From: Phyllobacterium myrsinacearum | GTDB taxonomy: Bacteria; Pseudomonadota; Alphaproteobacteria; Rhizobiales; Rhizobiaceae | Assembly: GCF_002980555.1 (NCBI RefSeq) | Contig: NZ_PVBT01000010.1 | Span: forward strand, 1-64,000 | Direction of reading: 5' to 3' | DNA length: 64,000 bases | Part shown: positions 46,159-54,869 of the stretch, piece after piece | Layout: each line of letters starts with the position of its first letter | How positions within the stretch are numbered: the first letter of the stretch is position 1 | Notes under the pieces: generated by a model | The model's input: the letters and a program-made list of their open reading frames with translations, nothing else | The model's database searches: none | Told to the model about the DNA's origin: nothing | Translations under genes and position numbers: made by a program

Positions 46159-46406
46159 TAGGGGTTACTCAAACGAAACCAACGTCATGTAGATTATTTG
46201 TTTTATTAAAATTTTATACTTTGGATAAATCCGTTCAGTCAGTTCCATAAATACTTCTTAAGTCTGTTTCGTATTTGTTTACTTAAATATCATTCTGACG
46301 GTTTTAAACCTGTTCAAAACAGCAAATAACTCTCCTCTTAAGTCTGACTTAAGATCACAAACAATAGAGTTGTCCAAGAAAAGAATGCAATACAGGGAAC
46401 AAATGT
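46159..46406 (+). promoter_or_regulatory. AT-rich upstream region of the MHYT gene
   Basis: This stretch is markedly AT-rich compared with its neighbours. It holds TCTTAAGTCTG twice (46256-46266 and 46336-46346, exactly 80 bp apart). The second copy is part of the palindrome CTTAAGTCTGACTTAAG (46337-46353), 53 bases before the start codon. These look like regulator sites. No convincing promoter hexamers could be chosen. Confidence 0.4.
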
Positions 46407-48794
46407 ATGTTGACAGTATACAATTGTATCGTCAATGAGCACGATATCAGGCTTGTTTTTCTTGCCGCAGCCATCTGTATCTTTTCTTGCCTGACGGCGG
46501 TCGATCTTCTTCGTCACGCCCGCAGCTCGGCGCATCAGACCGTCTGGCTGTGTGTTTCGGCCATGTCCTGCGGCTTCGGCATCTGGGCCACGCATTTCAT
46601 TGCGATGATGGCGTTTTCACCCGGTCTGCCCAACGGCTATGACGGCCTGCTCACCACCGTCTCCCTTGTTATCGCCGTTCTTGTAACCGGTCTTGGCATA
46701 CGCACCGCAATCACTGCCAAATGGCGGAATGCGGATCTGGCCGGCGGAGCCATCATCGGCGCCGGTATCGCGGCCATGCATTTTACCGGCATGGCGGCCT
46801 TTGAGGTTGAAGGCAGAATTGCCTGGGATCCCACCCTTGTCGCGGTGTCCATTGGTACCGGCATTGTCCTTGGCGCGTTTGCCGTCCGCCTGGCTCTGGC
46901 CAAAGCAGAAGACAAAACCCGTCACGCAGCAGCGGCCATGCTGACCCTGGCCATTTGCGGCCACCATTTCATTGCCATGGGCGCGGTCGCGATCATTCCC
47001 GATTCGTCCATCGCCGTTCCGGCAAATGCATTGCCCGCCAGCCTTATTGCCATAACCGTCGCACTGATAAGCACCATTATTCTCGTGGCCAGTTCGATAG
47101 CGTTCACGGTCGACGTCCACAACCGCCGAAACAGGCTTGAATTGCAGCGCATGCACAAGCTGGTCAATGCTGCGGTGGAAGGGCTGGTGATCTGTGACGG
47201 AGATACCATTGTTACGGCCAATGAGAGTTTCCTGACATTGACAGCCATAGCGAACGCCTCGCTCGACGGCGTCTCGCTGGCCGCCTTTCTGCCCGACGCA
47301 CGCCTGCGCTCCAAACTGCTGAGTGACCAGAACGAGCTGATCGAAGCCGATCTCGTGGGCGGCGACGGTCAAACCATTCCGGTAGAGCTCATCGCCCATA
47401 CGATCGACTTCAATGGCAAATGGCATCGCGCTCTTGCGGTCCGCGATCTGCGTTCCCGTAAGGAAGCGGAGGCGCATATCAGCTATCTCGCGCACCACGA
47501 CGCGCTGACGGGGCTGCCCAACCGCCGCAATTTCAATGCCCGCCTCGACCAGTTGATTGCAACAGCGGCAAGCGGCGAAGAAACCTATCTTGCGCTGTTT
47601 TGCCTGGATCTTGACCGGTTCAAGGAGGTCAATGATCTGTTCGGCCATGCGGCCGGTGACGATATATTACAGCGGGTTTCCACCGCCATCACCCGGCTCC
47701 TTGGCAAGGACGATATGCTGGCACGTCTTGGCGGCGACGAATTTGCCGTTCTCATTCCGGGATTGGTCACTCCGACGGCGGCCTGCCGCCTGGCCGACAG
47801 GATTCTCGAAGCCCTGCAGTCGGAAAATCTGAACTCCCCCATCGGTTTTCTGATTTCGACCAGCATCGGCATTGCGATCTTTCCTGTCGATGCGACCGAT
47901 CGCGAGACATTGCTGAACCAGGCCGACACGGCCCTGTACCAGGCCAAGGCCGAAGGCCGTAACACCTATCGCTTCTTCGAGGCAAAAATGGGCGCTCAGG
48001 CCAGAGAACGGCGCTTGATCGAGCACGACCTGCGCAATGCGCTGCAGCGCAACGAGCTGCGGCTGGTCTATCAGCCGCAAATGCGGATGGACACAGGCGC
48101 GATCACCGGATTTGAGGCCCTGATGCGCTGGCACAATCCGCGCCAGGGCGATATCTCGCCCACGGTCTTTATTCCCATTGCTGAAGAGAGCGGCGTCATT
48201 TTACAGCTTGGCGACTGGGCCCTGCGGGAGGCCTGCCGCGAGGCGGCCAGCTGGGACAAGCCCCTGTCCGTTGCCGTCAATGTCTCTGCGGTGCAGCTCT
48301 ACAGCCACGATTTCACCCAGCGCGTACACAGCGCCTTGCTGCACACCGGCCTGCAGGCTCACCGGCTTGAGCTTGAGATCACCGAAACCGCACTGATAAA
48401 GGATACCAACCGCGCCCTCACCACGTTGCGCCAGCTGAAGACACTGGGCGTGCGTATCGCCATGGACGATTTCGGTACCGGTTACTCCTCGCTGTCGAAC
48501 GTGCGCGCCTTCCCGTTCGATATGATCAAGATTGACCGCTCCTTCATCAAATCGGTCGACAAGAACGAGCAGGCAGCCGCCATCGTCAAGGCGGTGCTCG
48601 GCCTCGGCCGGGGATTGGGCATGCCGGTTCTGGCTGAAGGCATCGAAACCCCGGACGAACTGGAGTTTCTGATGGGCGAATCATGCAGCGCCGGACAGGG
48701 CTTCTATCTGGGCATGCCGGGTCCCATGGAGAGTTTCCGCCATCTTGTCAGCGGTGATGCGCAACCGGCGAACAAGAAACTCGTCGCGCTCTGA
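46407..48794 (+). CDS. MHYT-PAS-GGDEF-EAL membrane c-di-GMP protein
   Basis: Protein of 795 aa. The N-terminal seven-segment MHYT sensor (about 10-235) has three copies of the motif: ATHFIAMMAF, AMHFTGMAAF and HHFIAMGAV. These are thought to bind copper and sense gas or redox. A PAS-like domain (about 250-350), a GGDEF domain with intact GGDEF at 442-446 and an EAL domain with EAL at 570-572 follow. Both catalytic motifs are intact, so both synthesis and hydrolysis are possible. The start at 46407 follows AGGGA; an ATG four bases upstream is out of frame. Confidence 0.93.
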   Translation: MLTVYNCIVNEHDIRLVFLAAAICIFSCLTAVDLLRHARSSAHQTVWLCVSAMSCGFGIWATHFIAMMAFSPGLPNGYDGLLTTVSLVIAVLVTGLGIRTAITAKWRNADLAGGAIIGAGIAAMHFTGMAAFEVEGRIAWDPTLVAVSIGTGIVLGAFAVRLALAKAEDKTRHAAAAMLTLAICGHHFIAMGAVAIIPDSSIAVPANALPASLIAITVALISTIILVASSIAFTVDVHNRRNRLELQRMHKLVNAAVEGLVICDGDTIVTANESFLTLTAIANASLDGVSLAAFLPDARLRSKLLSDQNELIEADLVGGDGQTIPVELIAHTIDFNGKWHRALAVRDLRSRKEAEAHISYLAHHDALTGLPNRRNFNARLDQLIATAASGEETYLALFCLDLDRFKEVNDLFGHAAGDDILQRVSTAITRLLGKDDMLARLGGDEFAVLIPGLVTPTAACRLADRILEALQSENLNSPIGFLISTSIGIAIFPVDATDRETLLNQADTALYQAKAEGRNTYRFFEAKMGAQARERRLIEHDLRNALQRNELRLVYQPQMRMDTGAITGFEALMRWHNPRQGDISPTVFIPIAEESGVILQLGDWALREACREAASWDKPLSVAVNVSAVQLYSHDFTQRVHSALLHTGLQAHRLELEITETALIKDTNRALTTLRQLKTLGVRIAMDDFGTGYSSLSNVRAFPFDMIKIDRSFIKSVDKNEQAAAIVKAVLGLGRGLGMPVLAEGIETPDELEFLMGESCSAGQGFYLGMPGPMESFRHLVSGDAQPANKKLVAL

Positions 48795-48802
48795 CATTGT
48801 CT

Positions 48803-48834
48803 GCAACGCGGCTCCGCACCGGGAGCCGCGTTGC
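48803..48834 (+). terminator. 13-bp hairpin after the MHYT gene
   Basis: GCAACGCGGCTCC (48803-48815) and GGAGCCGCGTTGC (48822-48834) form a perfect 13-bp stem with a 6-base loop, nine bases after the stop. There is no U-run, so termination efficiency is uncertain. Confidence 0.55.
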
Positions 48835-49051
48835 ATCGACTGCCCGCCATCCTGTTGCGGCCTATCTCCCGGCTTCGCATCCCGCCTATAAGCGCTTTAT
48901 GGCTTCACTGCCTGCGCCTTATTTTGGAAACACCACAGAAACAAAACGCCACAAGCCAGAAATATTGTCGAAATGTTCCGGCTCCATAAAGAGCAAGTAA
49001 AATGATTTTGTATTCTCGCATCACTGGAGAATACATTTCTTCTTCCTGCAG

Positions 49052-49351
49052 GTGGCCGTGAGAAATATTTCGACTTTACCAACAATACTTCTAGCCGGAA
49101 TTATCCTCTCGACAGGCGCTGATGGCGCATCTGCTGCAGAGCGACCACCGTCACGCAAAGAGCTTTGCGTGAAATTCCAGGCACAGGTTCATGAAGCAAT
49201 CATCGAGCATGCCGAGGCTCCCCGGGCGGCCAAGGCAAAATCACTGCAGAAAAAGGCTATCCGCTTTTGTGCAAGCAATCGGCAGGCACAGGGAATACGG
49301 ACCTTTGCGAAAGCACTGAAAGTACTCGGTGTACAACCCGCCAATAATTGA
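49052..49351 (+). CDS. small exported protein, unknown function
   Basis: Protein of 99 aa with a signal peptide (LPTILLAGIILSTGADGASAA, cleavage probably near residue 29). A helical, Lys/Ala-rich mature part has two cysteines (ELCVKF and IRFCASNRQ), which may form a disulfide. The start codon is a GTG: 49052, or 49058 just after the GCAGGTGG stretch. Small proteins with this pattern occur in related rhizobia, but the family is not named. It is followed 42 bp later by a His-rich exported protein. Confidence 0.65.
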   Translation: MAVRNISTLPTILLAGIILSTGADGASAAERPPSRKELCVKFQAQVHEAIIEHAEAPRAAKAKSLQKKAIRFCASNRQAQGIRTFAKALKVLGVQPANN

Positions 49352-49392
49352 CGGTTGTATCACAACAGCCCCAACTGAGAGGAAATGGCATT

Positions 49393-49578
49393 ATGAAAAA
49401 GTCACTCTACACAGCACTTGGTCTTGCACTTGCCCTTGCATTCTCTGCTCCTGTGCTCGCCACCAGCAGCACCACGGCATCGGCAGCACCGATGAAGAAG
49501 CATCATCATATGAAGAAGCATCATCGCCACATGAAGAAGCATCATCGCCATCATCGTCATCATGCAAAGAAGATGTAA
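49393..49578 (+). CDS. His/Lys-rich small exported protein
   Basis: Protein of 61 aa. A signal peptide (MKKSLYTALGLALALAFSA) is followed by a short Ser/Thr/Ala linker and a tail of about 28 residues made of repeated MKKHHRH units; the tail is almost only His, Lys, Arg and Met. This suggests periplasmic metal (Ni, Cu, Zn) binding or buffering, by composition only. The start at 49393 follows GAGGAAA. No homologue is recognised by name. Confidence 0.75.
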   Translation: MKKSLYTALGLALALAFSAPVLATSSTTASAAPMKKHHHMKKHHRHMKKHHRHHRHHAKKM

Positions 49579-49605
49579 CAACAGCGACCTGATTTGAACG
49601 ACCTT

Positions 49606-49648
49606 AAAATGATGCTGGTCAGCGGACGCCGTTGGTCGGCATCATTTT
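49606..49648. terminator. bidirectional terminator-like hairpin
   Basis: AAAATGATGC (49606-49615) and GCATCATTTT (49639-49648) are perfect inverted copies between the end of the His-rich gene (plus strand) and virB6 (minus strand). The A/T-rich stem ends give T-runs in both directions. Confidence 0.6.
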
Positions 49649-49692
49649 GTTTTGAACACGTCCTTACCCTCGATCCCGCTCAGCAGGAACTG

Positions 49693-50862
49693 CTACCGGT
49701 TGCGGGTCTGCCGGTTGATCGCGAGATTCCGGTCCTGAATATCCCGTATCAGAGTATCATTCATGCCGGACAGGGATGATGGACTGCCCTGGGACGAGGC
49801 GCTTGGGAGAACCGGGCCCGAAGCTTGCGTGCGCGCCATGCTCCCGCCATTCCCGCGCGTGGCAAGGGAGGCGGAGAGCGCCCGACCGGCATCGCCCTGC
49901 AGTACATCGCCGAGCCATTTTTGCGCACCGCCGGCCATGCGCGCGCTCAATGGCACGATCTGCGCGAGAAGAAACAATCCCGAGAAACAGATCAGCACGA
50001 AGGGCGCGATTTCCTTGATGCCTGGAACGGCTCCATGATCCATGGATATCTTCAAGGCAATCACAACCTCCTTGATGACCAGCAGGAAGAAACTCAAGAA
50101 CGCATAGAAGAAAATCGGGACAAGCATCGTCTGAATGGCAACGCTCAGCCACCCCGAGAAGAACCGTGACACACCCTGGAACAGCAGCATCACGATGAAA
50201 CCGGGGGCCAGTGCCAACACGACCCACAATGCAAGCTTCGAGAACAGCATCAGGAATACCGCGTATCCGACAAACAGGGCGGCAGAGATCCAGACAATGC
50301 CGGAATGCAGGGAAGAAAGCACCGCATCTCCCGGCAATGTTGTCTTGCTGTCCGGACCGGATTTGGCTGAGGGATCTGGATCCGCTGGCTGCGGTTTTGC
50401 AGTGGGAGCCGGTACGGCCGTGATGGCGGCCGGCGCGGAAATCCGCGCCGAGGCCAAGAGCGCTATCTGATAGAAATCATAGAGATCACGTTCCACGGTG
50501 GTTTGCGACATGGCGCCACGGCCAGCATTGACGATGTTGTTCATCATGACCGAAGAAATGGCGGTCGGAATGCCCGAGATGACGCCGTATGCCACCGTTT
50601 GAATCGGCCCCCATCCGGTGGCAATCGAGAAGATGATGGCAATGCGAAACAGGCGGAATGCGATATCGATAACGCTGCTTTCACCCCGGCCCTGCCAGAA
50701 CCGGAATCCCCAGAAAATCAGGTAGAGCACCAGCAGCCCGGACAAGACAGGCGTCAACTGGCCGGCAAAAGCCCCGTATGTCGATGCCGTGAAACTCCTG
50801 CCGAGACGATCGATATTGTCCGACATCAGGGCGATGTAATTGACGGTTTCCGTCAAGGCCAT
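49693..50862 (-). CDS. virB6: type IV secretion protein VirB6
   Basis: Polytopic inner-membrane T4SS component of about 389 aa. It has about five hydrophobic segments, for example LTPVLSGLLVLYLIFWGFRF, IVWISAALFVGYAVFLMLFS and LALWVVLALAPGFIVMLLF. A Pro/Ala-rich loop (about 150-185) separates the second and third blocks. The C-terminal 60 residues are Ser/Gly-rich and hydrophilic. It is the last gene of the virB operon. A start at 50877 inside the end of virB7 is also possible. Confidence 0.86.
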   Translation of the reverse strand: MALTETVNYIALMSDNIDRLGRSFTASTYGAFAGQLTPVLSGLLVLYLIFWGFRFWQGRGESSVIDIAFRLFRIAIIFSIATGWGPIQTVAYGVISGIPTAISSVMMNNIVNAGRGAMSQTTVERDLYDFYQIALLASARISAPAAITAVPAPTAKPQPADPDPSAKSGPDSKTTLPGDAVLSSLHSGIVWISAALFVGYAVFLMLFSKLALWVVLALAPGFIVMLLFQGVSRFFSGWLSVAIQTMLVPIFFYAFLSFFLLVIKEVVIALKISMDHGAVPGIKEIAPFVLICFSGLFLLAQIVPLSARMAGGAQKWLGDVLQGDAGRALSASLATRGNGGSMARTQASGPVLPSASSQGSPSSLSGMNDTLIRDIQDRNLAINRQTRNR

Positions 50863-50866
50863 GGTG

Positions 50867-51052
50867 TCACGTCCCATAACCGAACAGGACAGCCAGCGTC
50901 TCGTTCACCGGCCTGAGTGGCCCACAATCGCGCGCCGCGGGGGCCAATGAGAACAACCCGGGAGAACAGGGGGTTTTCAACCTCTGATCACTCCCGCAGC
51001 CGGTGGCGGTCATCAGGGTACAAAGCAGCAGGCAGATGGTGCGAAACGTCAT
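50867..51052 (-). CDS. VirB7-like small lipoprotein
   Basis: Protein of 61 aa with a lipoprotein signal (ICLLLCTLMTATGC, lipid-modified Cys near 19). The short mature part has two more cysteines (TPCSPG and RDCGP). VirB7 lipoproteins of this size anchor VirB9 in the outer-membrane core. Position between virB4 and virB6 supports the role, although canonical virB7 lies before virB8. The start at 51052 has GGAG upstream. Confidence 0.65.
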   Translation of the reverse strand: MTFRTICLLLCTLMTATGCGSDQRLKTPCSPGLFSLAPAARDCGPLRPVNETLAVLFGYGT

Positions 51053-51090
51053 GTCTTGTCTCCGGGACGGCAAAAGGCGGGAAGCCATTT

Positions 51091-53469
51091 CTACGGATCG
51101 TCGCCCAGACGGCTGCGCAGGGCGGTCAGTTCCTCGATTGTCTCGGCACGGGCGGATAAAACCTTGATCAGGTCATCCATGCCGTTCAGGCGCAGGCGCG
51201 CAATGACCGATTCCCGGCCGTGCTTGATCAGGAAGGACCGGCTTGAGGCATCGGCCGTCCGTATCCACTGGATCTCCCGGGCCGAGAGGCCAAAACCCGT
51301 TGTGTGGCTTTGCAGATCGGCGTGCGGATTGGGGAAGAAGATGTGCGTCGCACTTTGCTCCATCAGCGTATTGGCGAGCGCGGATGAGGCGATGTCCGAT
51401 GCGCTTTGCGTACCGAAGCCGACAACACCGTTGAACTTCCGGATCGTCTTCATCTTGTCTTTGATGAAGGCGGCAAAAACATCGTCATCCAGAAGCCGCC
51501 AGCCTTCGTCCAGGAAAATCAGCAACGGGTTGCCATCAAGCAATTCGTCCAGCCGATGGAAAATATACATGAGCGCCGCACTGCGGATGAGCGGGTCGTC
51601 GAGGAGCTTCGTCATGTCAAATCCCGCGACATCGGACCAGGTGAAGTGGTCCCTGGGATTGTTGAACAGCCAGCCAAGCTGATCCGCGCGCAGCCATTTG
51701 TCGAAGCGCGCCAAAAGATCATCGCCGCCCGCCCGCATGCGTCCGCGCAGCAGGCATCCGAATGCATTCAACGTGCGCATGTCCGGGCCTGACGCAAAAA
51801 TTTGTGCGATGGCCGAGCGCAGGACATTCTCTTCCACGGCGGATGGCCTGGCGCCATCCGGCCGCCGCACCATGAGGGAAAACAGCTGGAACAGGAATTC
51901 GCGGTTGGGTCCCGTATCGGGCAGGGACAGCGGATTGAAACCCGAGGGCTCTCCGGGCTCCAGCACGGCATAATTGCCTCCCAGTGCCCGGATGAAGATT
52001 TCGGCGCCGCGATCCTTGTCGAAGAAAATGCAGCGCGGTTTTGGCGTGATGCGTTGCGACTGCGCCATGAGAAACGAAAGAGCCACCGTCTTGCCGGAGC
52101 CGGATGGCCCGATCATGGTGAAATTTCCCAGATCGCGCACGTGGAAATTGAAGAAATAAGCCGTTTGGCTGGTTGTCTCCAGCAATGAAATGGCACTGCC
52201 CCAGTGATTGCCGTCGGACTTGCCGCTTGGAAAATTATGCAATGACAGGAATCCGGAAAAATTCTTCGAGGAGATCATCGCCGAGCGGGCAATATAGGAA
52301 AAATTCCCGGGCAGTTGCGCCCAGAAGGCGGGTTCGCAATTCAGGTCCTCGCGCAACCAGAGAATGGCCTGGTCTGTCAGCGTGGCGCCGACGGCGCGGA
52401 TGCAGTGATCAAGCTCCGCCTTATCATCGCCGAGGCACATGATGGAGAGGTGATGATTGCCGTAAATCGAACGCGCACCCAGCAATTCATCGCGGGCGCT
52501 GTTAAGCTGGCCGCCCACCACGGAACCGGCTTCGTCGGCCATGGCAATCTGCCGGGAGACGCGCTCTATCTGCACCTGCGCCACGGGTTTGTCGACGATC
52601 GCGAAGCTTTGGCTGACGATAAACTCGTGCGGAACTTTCAGAAGCCCGTCGAGCAGCAGCGGACCGGTATAAGGCGGGTATTCCCGGATCGAAAGCATGG
52701 CGCCCAGCCTGTTGTTATCAGGCGGGGTCGATCCGACGAACTCGATGGCATTGCGCCCGAAATGCAGCCGTTTCATCGCCAGCGCCCCGTCAAGCGGCAT
52801 GCGCGGCAGCCGCATGTTGACCGGTTCCAGACCGTTGACGATCTGGACGAGGAACTCCAGCGGCTCGGAAAAATAGACCCCCGGTTGCGGTTCGCGAATG
52901 CCAAGGCATCGCGCTCCGTAATCCTGCAGGACATCCCGGATGTTGAGAACGGCATCCTGCAGTTCGCGCAGATCCTGAGCTTCGCCGGAGGTCCCGCCAT
53001 CGTCGGACGCCTTGGCAAAGAGACGCCGTGTCACCTTGTCAATGATGCCGACTTGGCCGCGCAGGGGTCGGCGGACGATGGTGACGTACATGTCATTGAC
53101 AAACATGCGCTGCTGCTCGAGTTGCGCCATATACCGCCGGTTCAACTCATCGGCGAAAGCGTTGTCGAACCTGCCCGCGAGGCCCGGTTGAATGCGGCGG
53201 CGGATCATATGGCCATAGACCGCATAGCGGCTGCTGCCGAGGGATCGCAGCAGGGTATTGCGTGCTTCCAGCTTGCCGTTCAGCTGCGCCATGTCGGCAG
53301 TCTCGAAACAGAAGCCATCGAGTTTCAAAACGCTCAAAAGATAGCCATCCCGGGTGCGCAACACCGTATCATCCACATGGCGTGTATAGGGGATGTGGGC
53401 TGCAACGGAGCGCTCCCGCTGGCCCGGCGAACCAAACCGCATCTCCCGGCGGACGGGACGGCTGGTCAT
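51091..53469 (-). CDS. virB4: type IV secretion ATPase VirB4
   Basis: Large T4SS ATPase of 792 aa that powers pilus assembly and substrate passage. The N-terminal CagE/TrbE/VirB domain includes ETTSQTAYFFNFH. Walker A is GPSGSGKT at 454-461 and Walker B is LLIFLDEGW at about 649-657. Both are intact. Its ATG overlaps the virB3 stop by four bases, so they are coupled. Confidence 0.95.
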   Translation of the reverse strand: MTSRPVRREMRFGSPGQRERSVAAHIPYTRHVDDTVLRTRDGYLLSVLKLDGFCFETADMAQLNGKLEARNTLLRSLGSSRYAVYGHMIRRRIQPGLAGRFDNAFADELNRRYMAQLEQQRMFVNDMYVTIVRRPLRGQVGIIDKVTRRLFAKASDDGGTSGEAQDLRELQDAVLNIRDVLQDYGARCLGIREPQPGVYFSEPLEFLVQIVNGLEPVNMRLPRMPLDGALAMKRLHFGRNAIEFVGSTPPDNNRLGAMLSIREYPPYTGPLLLDGLLKVPHEFIVSQSFAIVDKPVAQVQIERVSRQIAMADEAGSVVGGQLNSARDELLGARSIYGNHHLSIMCLGDDKAELDHCIRAVGATLTDQAILWLREDLNCEPAFWAQLPGNFSYIARSAMISSKNFSGFLSLHNFPSGKSDGNHWGSAISLLETTSQTAYFFNFHVRDLGNFTMIGPSGSGKTVALSFLMAQSQRITPKPRCIFFDKDRGAEIFIRALGGNYAVLEPGEPSGFNPLSLPDTGPNREFLFQLFSLMVRRPDGARPSAVEENVLRSAIAQIFASGPDMRTLNAFGCLLRGRMRAGGDDLLARFDKWLRADQLGWLFNNPRDHFTWSDVAGFDMTKLLDDPLIRSAALMYIFHRLDELLDGNPLLIFLDEGWRLLDDDVFAAFIKDKMKTIRKFNGVVGFGTQSASDIASSALANTLMEQSATHIFFPNPHADLQSHTTGFGLSAREIQWIRTADASSRSFLIKHGRESVIARLRLNGMDDLIKVLSARAETIEELTALRSRLGDDP

Positions 53470-53768
53470 GAACGGTCACCGGCCGCATAGCTTCTGATGC
53501 CCCAGACCGCTTTGGATTGCGGCGGTGCCTTGGACATCTTCACCCGCAGGATGGTGAAAATCTGATCGTCCAGCAATGTCAGAAAATAACCAAGGCTGTG
53601 GATCGGCAGGACAAGCAGCAGCGTCAGCAGGTTCTTGGTGGCCAGGAATGTGCATGCCGTCACGACGATGTTGAACATGGCGAACATGTAGGGAACCCCG
53701 AACAGTGTGGGTGCACGGGTCAGGGCTTTGACCAGAGGCACGAGATCTGGCGCATCATCCGGGATCAT
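53466..53768 (-). CDS. virB3: type IV secretion protein VirB3
   Basis: Short inner-membrane protein of 100 aa. The N-terminal segment LVKALTRAPTLFGVPYM is the usual VirB3 opening, followed by two close hydrophobic stretches (about 24-40 and 44-62). The start at 53768 is preferred because it begins right after the virB2 stop. Confidence 0.9.
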   Translation of the reverse strand: MIPDDAPDLVPLVKALTRAPTLFGVPYMFAMFNIVVTACTFLATKNLLTLLLVLPIHSLGYFLTLLDDQIFTILRVKMSKAPPQSKAVWGIRSYAAGDRS

Positions 53769-53769
53769 C

Positions 53770-54114
53770 TCAGTGCCCCAACGCACTCTGGAAGAAGGCG
53801 ACGATCTGCGTCGATCCGAACACCAGGACAATCCCCATGATCACCGATCCCGCGATGCCCCAGGTGAAGCGTCCGGTCCAGGCGAGAAACCCGCAGCTGA
53901 TGACGGCCAAGATGGCGATCATCGAGGCAATCGGCCCGGTGAGAATGCCGATAAGCGTCTGCAGGACCGACTGCACCGGCTGCAATCCCGTCTGGGCGCT
54001 GGCACCCTTCATCAGAACGGCCAGGGTTATCGAGGCCAATCCCCCGCGGATGAGGATGCGCCTGACGAGCGATGGCAACAGACGGATTTTGAAAATGAGC
54101 GACTGAAAAAACAC
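53770..54114 (-). CDS. virB2: type IV secretion major pilin VirB2
   Basis: Pilin precursor of 114 aa. A long signal peptide ends near GASAQTG (residue 40). The mature part has two hydrophobic helices (about 56-77 and 86-100), as in VirB2/TraC pilins. The start is GTG at 54112-54114, with TGGAG eight bases upstream, six bases after the virB1 stop. Confidence 0.87.
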   Translation of the reverse strand: MFFQSLIFKIRLLPSLVRRILIRGGLASITLAVLMKGASAQTGLQPVQSVLQTLIGILTGPIASMIAILAVISCGFLAWTGRFTWGIAGSVIMGIVLVFGSTQIVAFFQSALGH

Positions 54115-54119
54115 TTTGA

Positions 54120-54869
54120 CTACTCCACGTGAAGAACAAAACCTTGCGTCCATGCACCGGCATTTCCGGCCTCGGATTTGTCCGGCGCCTTCCTGCCCTG
54201 ATGGACCACTTTTCCCGGCATTTTGCGGTCATCGAACGGCCGCCAGTCATAGACGTCCGAGAGCACGGCCGCGATGTAACGGACCGTCTCCGGATAGAAG
54301 GGAATGCCGCCGTTTTGCTCCACGGCAGCCTCGCCAGCGTTATAGGCGGCGAGGACATAGAGCGGATTGGCGTATTTGCCTTCCAGAAACTTGAGATAGC
54401 GAACGCCGCCGCGCACGTTGTCCTCGGGGTCGCAAATATCGACCTCGAACCGGCGCGCTGTTGCAGGCATCAGCTGCATCAGGCCGACGGCACCGGCGCT
54501 GGAGATGCTATCCATATGAAAGCCGCTTTCCCGCCGGGCAACAGCAACGGCAAGGGCTACATCAGCATGCTCCTCCCTGGCGATGCGTTGGACCAGCGCC
54601 TTGCCATCCTCGGCCGAAGGCACGCGCGTGAACTGACATGCTGCAGCATCCGCCGCCGACAGGGGGGTGGTTGTCCTGCCGCCGGATGCCATGATCTTGA
54701 CCGGTGGCATGCCGGGATCATTGGCCTCGACGGCGCGGGCTGCTTCCGGAACAGTCAGGCCAAGCAGGCAAAGACCGATCAGAATCCACACTGGCCAACG
54801 ATCCGTGCGGGCGGAACGGCCTGCATCGATGGTGGCAGCGCTGCCGGACCTGTTTGCCACGCCGTTCAT
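54120..54869 (-). CDS. virB1: type IV secretion lytic transglycosylase VirB1
   Basis: Periplasmic SLT-type transglycosylase of 249 aa that opens peptidoglycan for the T4SS. A signal anchor (WPVWILIGLCLLGLTVPEAA) is at about 25-45. The catalytic Glu114 is in ARRESGFHMD, followed by GAVGLMQLMPATARR and YVLAAYNAGEAAV. The start at 54869 overlaps the virB11 stop (ATGA). In most systems virB1 is the first gene; here it sits in the middle. Confidence 0.92.
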   Translation of the reverse strand: MNGVANRSGSAATIDAGRSARTDRWPVWILIGLCLLGLTVPEAARAVEANDPGMPPVKIMASGGRTTTPLSAADAAACQFTRVPSAEDGKALVQRIAREEHADVALAVAVARRESGFHMDSISSAGAVGLMQLMPATARRFEVDICDPEDNVRGGVRYLKFLEGKYANPLYVLAAYNAGEAAVEQNGGIPFYPETVRYIAAVLSDVYDWRPFDDRKMPGKVVHQGRKAPDKSEAGNAGAWTQGFVLHVE

